Assembly (NCBI GenBank): GCA_963666415.2
Contig: CAXXPD010000003.1
Location: 930,001 to 994,000, forward strand
Origin: Bin87 sp963666415
GTDB taxonomy: Bacteria; Chloroflexota; Dehalococcoidia; Lucifugimonadales; UBA3495
Reading direction: 5' to 3'
DNA length: 64,000 bases
Part shown: positions 1 to 6,359 of the stretch, in pieces
How positions within the stretch are numbered: position 1 is the first letter of the stretch
Layout of the letters: each line of letters starts with the position of its first letter
Notes under the pieces: model-generated
Seen by the model: only the letters and a program-made list of their open reading frames with translations
Database searches by the model: none
What the model was told of the DNA's origin: nothing
Position numbers and translations under genes: made by a program

Positions 1-185
1 CGGAAGCTGGCGACAGCGTTGGTCGATGCGGCTGCGCGATTGCTACGCTGCGCTCGCAATGACATTGGGGGACAATCGAAAGCTGGCGACGGCGTTGGTC
101 GATGCGGTTACGAGACTGCCACGTTGCGCTCGCAATGACATTGGGGGACTATGCGCTCGCAATAACATTAGGGGACAATCGACAG
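1..185. repeat. Palindromic TCATTGCGAG-type repeat, partial array at window edge
   Basis: Two near-identical units of about 75 bp run in tandem, plus a shortened third. Each contains gctggcgacagcgttggtcg, a central GATTGCTACGCTGCGCTCG segment and CAATGACATTGGGGGACAAT. The same unit recurs at 54546-54656, where it is flanked by inverted CTTTCGATT/AATCGAAAG. Apparent reading frames here (peptides like RLRDCHVALAMT) are products of the repeat. No gene is seen before position 256. Confidence 0.8.
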
Positions 186-255
186 ACCCTGGTGATCAGC
201 GGGAGAGGGATGGGCCGGTTAATTCGGGTTCTGCCAGATGGAGGACGGGCGGGCT

Positions 256-1185
256 TCAGGTGGCGTAGGTGCGGTTCAGGACGGTGTCCAGTTGGTCCAT
301 GGTGTAGCGGTATTCCTGGGTTCCCGGCATTTGGATGACGAAGTGGGCGCAGGCGGATCCGATTTGGGCGGCGCGTTCGAGGCCTTCGTTGCGCGTAAGT
401 CCGAGGATGAGGCCGCCACGGAAAGCGTCGCCGGCGCCGGTGGGGTCGACCACGTTGTCGGTAGGCACGCAGGGGATGGTGGTGTTGGTGTCGGTGGTGG
501 TGATGCGGACGCCGGCTTCGCCAAGGGTGGTGATGAGGGCGCCGGTGTGTTGCAGCAGGCCGGTTTCGTCGGTACCGGTTTTGTCGACGATTAGGGCCAT
601 CTCATAGTCGTTGGCAATCAGAAGGTCGCTGTGGCCGATGGCTGTTATCAATCCGGCGGCATCCCAGACCGGTAGGGACTGGCCGGGGTCGAAGATGGTG
701 TAGACGCCGGTGCGTGCGCCCTGTTCGGCGAAGTCGGCCATGTCGCCCAGGTTGCCGGGGGCTACGATGTTGATGGACTGCTGGGCGTCTACTGTGCTGA
801 AGTCGAAGCCGGCCGGGTATTTCATGGCGCCGGGGTTGAATCCGGTGATCTGGTTATCGGACAGATCGGTGGTGATGAAGGCGGAAGCAGTGGCTTCCTC
901 GGCTACGATGCGAATGTCGTCGGTAGCGATACCGTTTTGCTGGAGCCATCCGAAATAGTCGCGGTAGTCGAAACCGATGGCGGCGATGAGCCTGGGCTGC
1001 TGGCCGAGCATGGCGAGGGAATAGGCGATGTTGCCGGCGGTGCCGCCGAAGTAGGCGTGGAAGCCGTCAACGGTGAAGCTGAGGTTGATCTGGTGGATAC
1101 GTTCGGGAACGATGTGGTCTCCGAAGCGGCCGTTGTAGGTCATTATCCGGTCGATAACGAGGGAGCCGGATACCAGGGTTTCCAT
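256..1185 (-). CDS. PfkB-family carbohydrate/nucleoside kinase
   Basis: A 309-residue cytosolic sugar or nucleoside kinase of the ribokinase/PfkB fold, transferring the ATP gamma-phosphate to a hydroxyl of its substrate. The N-terminal substrate and glycine motif is GGTAGN (residues 47-52). The C-terminal PfkB signature starts DPTGAGDAF at residue 247, with the catalytic base Asp253 in GAGD. Length is normal for the family. An AAAGGAC sequence seven bases before the ATG supports this start. It lies 120 bp downstream of the DUF192 gene on the same strand and may share its transcript. Overall pattern is closest to adenosine-kinase-like PfkB proteins of bacteria, but the substrate cannot be read from sequence. 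Confidence 0.9.
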   Translation of the reverse strand: METLVSGSLVIDRIMTYNGRFGDHIVPERIHQINLSFTVDGFHAYFGGTAGNIAYSLAMLGQQPRLIAAIGFDYRDYFGWLQQNGIATDDIRIVAEEATASAFITTDLSDNQITGFNPGAMKYPAGFDFSTVDAQQSINIVAPGNLGDMADFAEQGARTGVYTIFDPGQSLPVWDAAGLITAIGHSDLLIANDYEMALIVDKTGTDETGLLQHTGALITTLGEAGVRITTTDTNTTIPCVPTDNVVDPTGAGDAFRGGLILGLTRNEGLERAAQIGSACAHFVIQMPGTQEYRYTMDQLDTVLNRTYAT

Positions 1186-1306
1186 TGGTTTGTCCTTTGG
1201 TGGTGGGGGTGCGGTTTTTACATGGATTTACAGGATATACAGGATTTGGGTGCGAGCCTGATTCTGGTTTTTGCCCAGAGGGGGAAGGGGTTTTGGCTTG
1301 GGGGAG

Positions 1307-1963
1307 TTAGCAGCCCCACTGGTTGGTTATTTGGCCGGAGAATTTCACTCGGGCGCCGGGGGTTATCTGGTTGGTTGCGGCCTGGCCGGCGTTGATTTCC
1401 AGGACGAAGCGGACGGGTTCGCCGGAGGGGTAGCGGGGCAGCTCGTTGCGGGGCGTTTCCGGTCGAGGATTGGGGACGTTGGCGGTTACGCTGGCGACGG
1501 TGCAGTCGGATTTGATCCAGACCATGTCCAGGGGGAAGTTCATGTTGGGCATCCAGAAAGCCCTGGTGGTGGCGTCGTCGTAGACGAAGAGCATGGCTTC
1601 GTCGGCGGCGAGGGTTGGGCGACCGGAGAGTCCCTGGGCGCGAGCCGCGCCGGTGTCAGCCACATCGGTTCGGTAGGCGGCGGTTCCAATCTGGACGATG
1701 GCTGCGTCCGGGAGAGGCGTTGCCGTGGGAGTCGGCACCGGGGTTTGGGACGGCATTGGCCGCAGGGTCGGCGATTCGGTTGCGGCTGGCGTGTCGGTTG
1801 GGTGAGCGATGGCGGCGATGGTTGGGACGCTGACGGGAGTTACCGTGGGGGAGGGCGACGGCGCTACGACGCTATCATTATTGCAGGCCAACGTCAGCAG
1901 CACCACGGCGCAGATGGACGGCAACCACCAGAGGCGCAGCCGACGGGTCGAACTCGAGGGCAT
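1307..1963 (-). CDS. DUF192 family lipoprotein
   Basis: A 218-residue exported protein. Residues 1-26 form a lipoprotein signal peptide ending LLTLAC, with Cys27 as the lipidation site. A Ser/Thr/Pro-rich linker (about 30-90) follows, then a DUF192 domain covering the C-terminal half. DUF192 hallmarks are the QGLSGRP turn, the AFWMPNMNFPLDMVWI core and the closing INAG segment. The function of DUF192 is not established; it is a small beta-barrel found across bacteria and archaea. The start lies nine bases after the stop of the HpcH aldolase, so the two are probably co-transcribed. Confidence 0.85.
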   Translation of the reverse strand: MPSSSTRRLRLWWLPSICAVVLLTLACNNDSVVAPSPSPTVTPVSVPTIAAIAHPTDTPAATESPTLRPMPSQTPVPTPTATPLPDAAIVQIGTAAYRTDVADTGAARAQGLSGRPTLAADEAMLFVYDDATTRAFWMPNMNFPLDMVWIKSDCTVASVTANVPNPRPETPRNELPRYPSGEPVRFVLEINAGQAATNQITPGARVKFSGQITNQWGC

Positions 1964-1972
1964 CGCGTTTGG

Positions 1973-2758
1973 TTAGGCGAGTTGGGCGCGGATGTCGGCG
2001 ATGCGGTCGCGCAGGGAGCGCAGCAGGAGCGCCGGCGGGGGAGGGGCGACGTGGGTGTAGCCGACGCCCATGTCCTGCAACTCTTTGGCCGACAGCGGGA
2101 ACGAGGGATGGTTCATGGGGATGGACAGTTTGGCTCCGCCGGCGGCTTTGACCTCGGCGGCGAGTTCCTCGAGGCGGGCGCGAATGACCGGGCTTTGCGG
2201 ATCGCGGATGCCCATGTATTCGGAGAAGTCGGTGGGGCCGATGGCGACGATGTCGATACCGGCGAGGCGGGCGATGTCGGCGATTTCGCTGATGCCCTTC
2301 TCGTCTTCGGTCATCACCGACAGGACGATCTGCTCGTTGGATGATCGGGTATGCTCGTCCCAGGAGACGGCGCCGAAGCGGGCAGCGCGGGTACCGCCGG
2401 CTCCACCGCGGCTGCCCATTGGGGCGTAGCGCACGGCGTCCACGGCGCGTTTTGCGCCCTCCAAACCGTCGATATGGGGGATGATGATGCCCTCGGCGCC
2501 GGCGTCGAGGAGGCGCAGGATCAGGTGCTCGTCGTTGCCGGGGATGCGGATCATCGAGGTAACGCCCACGAGGTCGGCTGACTTGATCATCTCGGTTACG
2601 AGGGCCAGATCGAAGGTGGTGTGTTCCATGTCGATGAAGGCGGCATCGTAACCGGCGAGGCCGATAATTTCGACGATTTGCGGGTCGGCCAGGGACACGT
2701 AGGTGCCGAGGGCCAGGCGGTTTTCCCGCAGCGCCCGTTTTACCTTGTTTTCGCGCAT
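1973..2758 (-). CDS. HpcH/HpaI-family aldolase (2-oxo acid aldolase)
   Basis: A 261-residue class II metal-dependent aldolase of the HpcH/HpaI/citrate-lyase TIM-barrel superfamily, which cleaves 4-hydroxy-2-oxo acids to pyruvate and an aldehyde. Visible motifs are IDMEHTT (residues 42-48, with the catalytic His equivalent at 46), the GAEGIIIPH strand, RYAPMGSRGG (phosphate/carboxylate loop) and IGPTDFSEYMG near residue 180. The usual length is about 250-270. It is the first gene of a probable minus-strand unit with the DUF192 lipoprotein. The true substrate is unknown; HpcH, YfaU and GarL paralogs share these motifs. Confidence 0.88.
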   Translation of the reverse strand: MRENKVKRALRENRLALGTYVSLADPQIVEIIGLAGYDAAFIDMEHTTFDLALVTEMIKSADLVGVTSMIRIPGNDEHLILRLLDAGAEGIIIPHIDGLEGAKRAVDAVRYAPMGSRGGAGGTRAARFGAVSWDEHTRSSNEQIVLSVMTEDEKGISEIADIARLAGIDIVAIGPTDFSEYMGIRDPQSPVIRARLEELAAEVKAAGGAKLSIPMNHPSFPLSAKELQDMGVGYTHVAPPPPALLLRSLRDRIADIRAQLA

Positions 2759-3186
2759 GGGGTTGGTCGCTCCTGCTGAAGATTGGCGATGCTAAGGGGA
2801 TGGTCGGGCCGGGCTCGGTGAAGGGCCGGTGGCATCGCGGGGACAATGATAGCAGATGGTGGCTGGCCCATTCGCGGGGCTGGATTTGTTGGAACGCTGG
2901 AGGTGCGGTTTTTCGACTTGCCGATGGCTGCGTCACGCGTGCCCGCTTTAATCTGTCATTGCGTGGAGCATAGTGACGTGGCAATCTCGATGAGGTTGGG
3001 CACATGTCGGCGAAGCGTCGTTGCTACGGCGACGGGATTGCCGCGCTGCGCTCGCAATGACAGGGTGGGTACGGACGAGGTGGGTGCGGGTGAGGCGGGT
3101 ACGCTTGAGCGATGGGGCGGTTTGACACTGTTGGTGGTGACTGATAGGATTTTCGCGCTGCCGGATAGCCGGCACTAGGAACTGCA
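2759..3186. repeat. Intergenic region with one TCATTGCGAG palindromic repeat
   Basis: A 428-base gap between genes transcribed away from each other. Positions 2956-3063 hold one full palindromic repeat, opening TGTCATTGCGTGGAGCATAG and closing CGCTGCGCTCGCAATGACAG, with the GGCAATCTC / GGGATTGCC arms between. The rest shows no gene. The 5' side of the HpcH gene (2759-2840) presumably holds its promoter, but no clear boxes were found. Confidence 0.7.
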
Positions 3187-3423
3187 ATGGTGGGAGCGAT
3201 GAGTCCAGTGAATAAGCTGATTGAAAACCTGAACCCGGCAACCGTAACGTCGCGCCGCCGTTTTTTGGGAGTGTTGGGGGTTGGTGTGGCTGGCATTGCG
3301 GTGGTTGCTGCGTTGGTTCCCTTCGGCAAGCGGACTCCCAAGGCGGAGGCGGCCAACGAATTCCCCGGGCCGGGCTCCATTTTCCATCCCGCGCAAGACC
3401 CGCGAACAGACCCGCGCCGGTAG
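3187..3423 (+). CDS. Small twin-arginine signal protein
   Basis: A 78-residue protein with a Tat-type signal: SRRRFLG at residues 22-28 followed by a hydrophobic stretch (VLGVGVAGIAVVAALVPF) and then about 30 polar, proline-rich residues. AGGA sits six bases before this ATG; a second ATG at 3199 is possible but has a poorly spaced RBS. The mature part is too short for a cofactor domain, so it is either an exported small protein or a single-pass membrane subunit. No family is recognised. It is convergent with mutL, which ends 49 bases on. Confidence 0.6.
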   Translation: MVGAMSPVNKLIENLNPATVTSRRRFLGVLGVGVAGIAVVAALVPFGKRTPKAEAANEFPGPGSIFHPAQDPRTDPRR

Positions 3424-3471
3424 TAGGCAGGGGTCTCCGGCGGCGTGCCGGATTGATGGGCGGCGGCTGGA

Positions 3472-5238
3472 TTAGCGCCGTCCGAACTCGCGTTCCAGCT
3501 GATACTCGGAGAAGTGGACAACGGTGGGGCGCCCGTGGGGGCAGTGGTGGGGTTCCGGGGTTGCTTCCAGTTGCACCAGCAGGGCTGCCATCTCTTCGGT
3601 TGCCAGAGTCATGCCGGCCCGAACGGAGCCGTGGCAGGCGATGGTAGCGGCCAGGGCGTCCTGACGTTCCATCACCACCTGCTCCAGGACGACGGCATCC
3701 AGCAGGGCGATTAGCGCCTGCACCGGATCGGCGCTGTTGGCGGCCAGCTGGGGTGGTACGGCGCGCAGCAGCCAGGCGTTGTCTCCGAAGGGTTCGAGGT
3801 CGAATCCGGAGACTGCGAGCAGCTCAGAGTATTCCTGCAACGTGTCCTGCTGACTGAAGGTTAGCTCGGCGGGGGTTGGAACGAGCAGCGGTTGCGAGGT
3901 ACGCTCCTGGCGGGCCCACTGCTGTTGGAGGCGGTCGTAAACGACGCGTTCGTGGGCGGCGTGCTGGTCGATGAGGTACATGCCACCCTCGCCCTCGGCG
4001 ACGATGTAGGTTTGTCGGATCTGGCCGACGACGCGCAGGGTGGCCAGGGTCTGGCGGAGCGGTACGAGCTGAGTCGGCGAGGCGGAGGGCAGGGACATAG
4101 GGTCCGGGGCTGGAGGCGAGTTGTTGTTGGGGCGGCGTGAATCACCCTCACCCCAACCCTCTCCCATCAAGGGAGAGGGGGTTGATGCTACGGCGTGGGT
4201 TGTCGGTGGGATGCTGGTTAGAGTCGTGGGGCGGGTAGACTGGCGGACGGGCGCATGGGTGAGCAGGGCGTCGCGGACGGCGCGCTGGACGGTGGAGAAG
4301 ATGCGGGATTCCTGGCGAAAGCGCACCTCGCGTTTGGTGGGATGGGAGTTCACATCGACGCGTTCGGGCGGGAGGGCGAGGTTGACGACGGCCAGCGGGT
4401 AGCGGCGCTCCGGGAGGACGCCCTGGTAGGCTTGCTCGATGGCGTACAGCACCGAGCGGTCATAGACCCAACGGTGGTTGACCAGCAGGGTCAGCCAGGA
4501 GCGATTGTGGCGGGTCAGATCGGGTGCGCTGGCGTAGCCGTCCACGGTTACGTCGCCATCGACCAGGTAGACGGGCAGCATACGGGCGGCGACCTCGGCG
4601 CCGTAGATGGCGAGGATGGTTTCCTGGAGGCGGTTGCTGCCGGGGGTGTCGATTATCCTCCGGTCGTCGGCGGTGACGGTGAAACGGACTGCCGGGAAAG
4701 CGAGAGCGTAGCGGCTGACCACATCCTGGATGCGTGAGGTTTCGGCGGCGTGGGAGCGGAGAAAGTTGCGCCTGGTGGGCAGGTTGCCGAAGAGTTCGAC
4801 CACCTGGACGGTGGTGCCGACGGGACAGCCCAACTCGGTGGAACCGACGCGCTCGCCATACCGGAATTCGATGCGGGTTCCGGCATCGGTGTCGGGCGGG
4901 CGGCTGGTGAGGGTTACCCGGGAAACGGCGGCGATGCTGGGGAGAGCTTCGCCGCGGAAGCCGAGGGTTGCCACGGTGCCGAGGTCGGCGGCGGTGGTGA
5001 GCTTGCTAGTGGCGTGGTGGGCAAACGCGAGATCGACTTCAGGAGCCGGGATACCACAACCGTCGTCGGAAATGCGGATTTCGGCCACGCCGCCCTGGCG
5101 GATGGATATGTCGATGCGGGTTGCGCCGGCGTCCAGCGAATTTTCCAGGAGTTCCTTGACCACCGAGGCGGGGCGTTCGACTACTTCGCCGGCAGCGATC
5201 TGGGCGGCCACATCGGGCGCGAGTTGCTGGATTGGCAT
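3472..5238 (-). CDS. mutL: DNA mismatch repair protein MutL
   Basis: A 588-residue MutL. The N-terminal GHKL ATPase shows LENSLDAGAT (residues 31-40), ISDDGCGI (56-63) and GFRGEAL. The C-terminal dimerisation domain carries metal-site motifs of endonuclease-type MutL: DQHAAHE followed by RVVYD (where most have a final Glu), ACHGS, CPHGRPT and a terminal FGRR. MutL couples MutS mismatch recognition to strand incision. Between the two halves is a Pro/Ser-rich linker that includes a translated dispersed repeat (4141-4187). It is the last gene of a minus-strand run downstream of mutS, the ArsC-like gene and the HAD gene. Confidence 0.95.
   Translation of the reverse strand: MPIQQLAPDVAAQIAAGEVVERPASVVKELLENSLDAGATRIDISIRQGGVAEIRISDDGCGIPAPEVDLAFAHHATSKLTTAADLGTVATLGFRGEALPSIAAVSRVTLTSRPPDTDAGTRIEFRYGERVGSTELGCPVGTTVQVVELFGNLPTRRNFLRSHAAETSRIQDVVSRYALAFPAVRFTVTADDRRIIDTPGSNRLQETILAIYGAEVAARMLPVYLVDGDVTVDGYASAPDLTRHNRSWLTLLVNHRWVYDRSVLYAIEQAYQGVLPERRYPLAVVNLALPPERVDVNSHPTKREVRFRQESRIFSTVQRAVRDALLTHAPVRQSTRPTTLTSIPPTTHAVASTPSPLMGEGWGEGDSRRPNNNSPPAPDPMSLPSASPTQLVPLRQTLATLRVVGQIRQTYIVAEGEGGMYLIDQHAAHERVVYDRLQQQWARQERTSQPLLVPTPAELTFSQQDTLQEYSELLAVSGFDLEPFGDNAWLLRAVPPQLAANSADPVQALIALLDAVVLEQVVMERQDALAATIACHGSVRAGMTLATEEMAALLVQLEATPEPHHCPHGRPTVVHFSEYQLEREFGRR
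4141..4187. repeat. Dispersed CCCTCTCCC repeat inside the mutL linker
   Basis: A copy of the repeat family with core CCCTCACCCCAACCCTCTCC followed by GGGAGAGGG. It is read in frame within mutL as a Pro/Gly/Glu-rich peptide (PSPLMGEGWGEGDS). Other copies at 9115, 15569, 24420, 25701, 30740 and 35280 are all intergenic. Confidence 0.85.
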
Positions 5239-5312
5239 TGGTGGTGTGGCGATGGGAACGTCAACTCACGGGCGGACGCGGGGCGTCGGCGACGGCGGGT
5301 GTCGGACGGTGT

Positions 5313-5750
5313 TCAGAAGAGGGGGACTTTGGTGCCCTTGGCGCGGTACTGGCGGTCTTCCGAGTCGCCGGTCTGGGTGAAGTCGCAGATGATGCGGTAG
5401 ATGCGATCCATCTCATGGTCGACGCTGCGGGAAAAGAAGTAGGGTGGCACCCAGACACCGCCGAACGCCGCTACGATCTCGGGGTAGTCGTCGATGACGA
5501 ATTCGGGTTCGACGGGGATTTTCAGCTCGACCAGCCGGTCGTGGTAGTGGTGGGTGGGCTTTTCGTAGACGCCGCTGACGAAGCGTTTCAGTTCGTGCTT
5601 TTCGATGACTCCCCAGCGTTCGCCCATGCCCGACCAGATGTAGATTTCGTGACCGTCGTCGAGAAGTTGCTGGAAGGTTTCGGTGGTGCCGGGGCGGAGT
5701 GTGTCGTCGAGTCCGAGGATAGTATAGTCAACGTCGAAGAAGATTTTCAT
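5313..5750 (-). CDS. HAD-superfamily small hydrolase-like protein
   Basis: A 145-residue protein with the HAD motif I at its N-terminus (FFDVDYTI, Asp6 nucleophile and Asp8), a motif II-like Ser in IYIWSGMG, and a motif IV-like acidic pair in EFVIDDYPEI. It lacks a cap insertion, so it should act on a large or exposed substrate, like other minimal HAD phosphatases. It lies 74 bases upstream of mutL on the same strand and 52 bases downstream of the ArsC-like gene. The substrate is unknown. Confidence 0.75.
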   Translation of the reverse strand: MKIFFDVDYTILGLDDTLRPGTTETFQQLLDDGHEIYIWSGMGERWGVIEKHELKRFVSGVYEKPTHHYHDRLVELKIPVEPEFVIDDYPEIVAAFGGVWVPPYFFSRSVDHEMDRIYRIICDFTQTGDSEDRQYRAKGTKVPLF

Positions 5751-5802
5751 AGTCGGAAAGATGCCCTCTGGATGGATCGTGGTTATCGGCCGGCGAGTTG
5801 GG

Positions 5803-6165
5803 TCAGGCGGCCAGGGCCGCGGTGACGGCCTTGAGGTTGGCGCCGATGAGCAGGCGGTCGCCGAGGCGGATGATGGGACGGCGGACGAAGCGGGGTTCTT
5901 CCAGCATCAGCTCGATTTTGCGTTCGTCGGGCAGGTCGGCGGCGACGAGACCCATCTTTTTGAGGGACGGGCTGCGGCTGGCGAACAGACCGCTGACGCC
6001 GGCGTCGCCGCTCTCGTCGATCAGGGCGCGCAGTTCGGCCTCGGTGAATGGTTCTTTGAAGTAGTCACGCTCTTCGACGGCAATACCGTTTTGCACGAGC
6101 AACTCTCGCACCTTACGGCAGCTGCTTCAACGGGGCCACCAATAGAGTGTTGCGGAGGTAGACAT
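5803..6165 (-). CDS. ArsC/Spx-family protein, predicted selenoprotein (UxxC)
   Basis: A thioredoxin-fold protein of the arsenate reductase/Spx family, 120 residues if the UGA at 6127-6129 is read as selenocysteine 13. The start is the ATG at 6165, with AGAGGA six bases upstream. The N-terminus reads TLYWWPR-U-SSCRKVREL, so UGA falls on the first Cys of the CxxC of this family (compare Spx CTSCRK). The rest (residues 19-120) is a normal ArsC-like domain ending in the FVRRPIIRLGDRLLIG strand. Calling from the GTG at 6111 gives a 102-residue product missing the active site. It sits between mutS and the HAD/mutL genes on the minus strand. The alternative, a nonsense mutation, is less likely given the exact position and a second such case at 16324. 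Confidence 0.8.
6098..6129 (-). promoter_or_regulatory. UGA codon with candidate bacterial SECIS stem-loop
   Basis: On the minus strand the UGA is followed at once by AGCAGCU, which pairs with AGUUGCU (transcript bases 1-7 and 23-29 after UGA, one G-U pair). Inside it, GCC pairs with GGU around a GUAA loop. This is the position where bacterial SelB-binding SECIS hairpins lie. The fold was worked out by eye only. Confidence 0.45.
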
Positions 6166-6359
6166 AGTTATCCTCTGGCGAATTTCGGTCAATGGCCGGC
6201 GGCGAACGTCCGAATTTGCGTCGCGCCAACCTGCGACAATTGTATACCCGGAGGTCGGGTAAGCATAAGTGTTGGGAATGCGAAATTTCGGATGTTATCA
6301 CGCGTTCGAATGAGTCGGCGAACGGGAATGGCTGGCGCGGGAGCCGGGCAATCGGGTGG

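Noticed and set aside
48..594. Plus-strand frames at the left edge
   Set aside because: They run through repeat DNA and the antisense of the PfkB gene.
1271..2344. 357-residue Gly-rich plus-strand frame
   Set aside because: It is antisense to the DUF192 and HpcH genes and has low-complexity composition caused by high GC.
6111..6113. GTG 6111 as the start of the ArsC-like gene
   Set aside because: It removes the active site and has no RBS, while ATG 6165 has a good RBS and family homology through the UGA.
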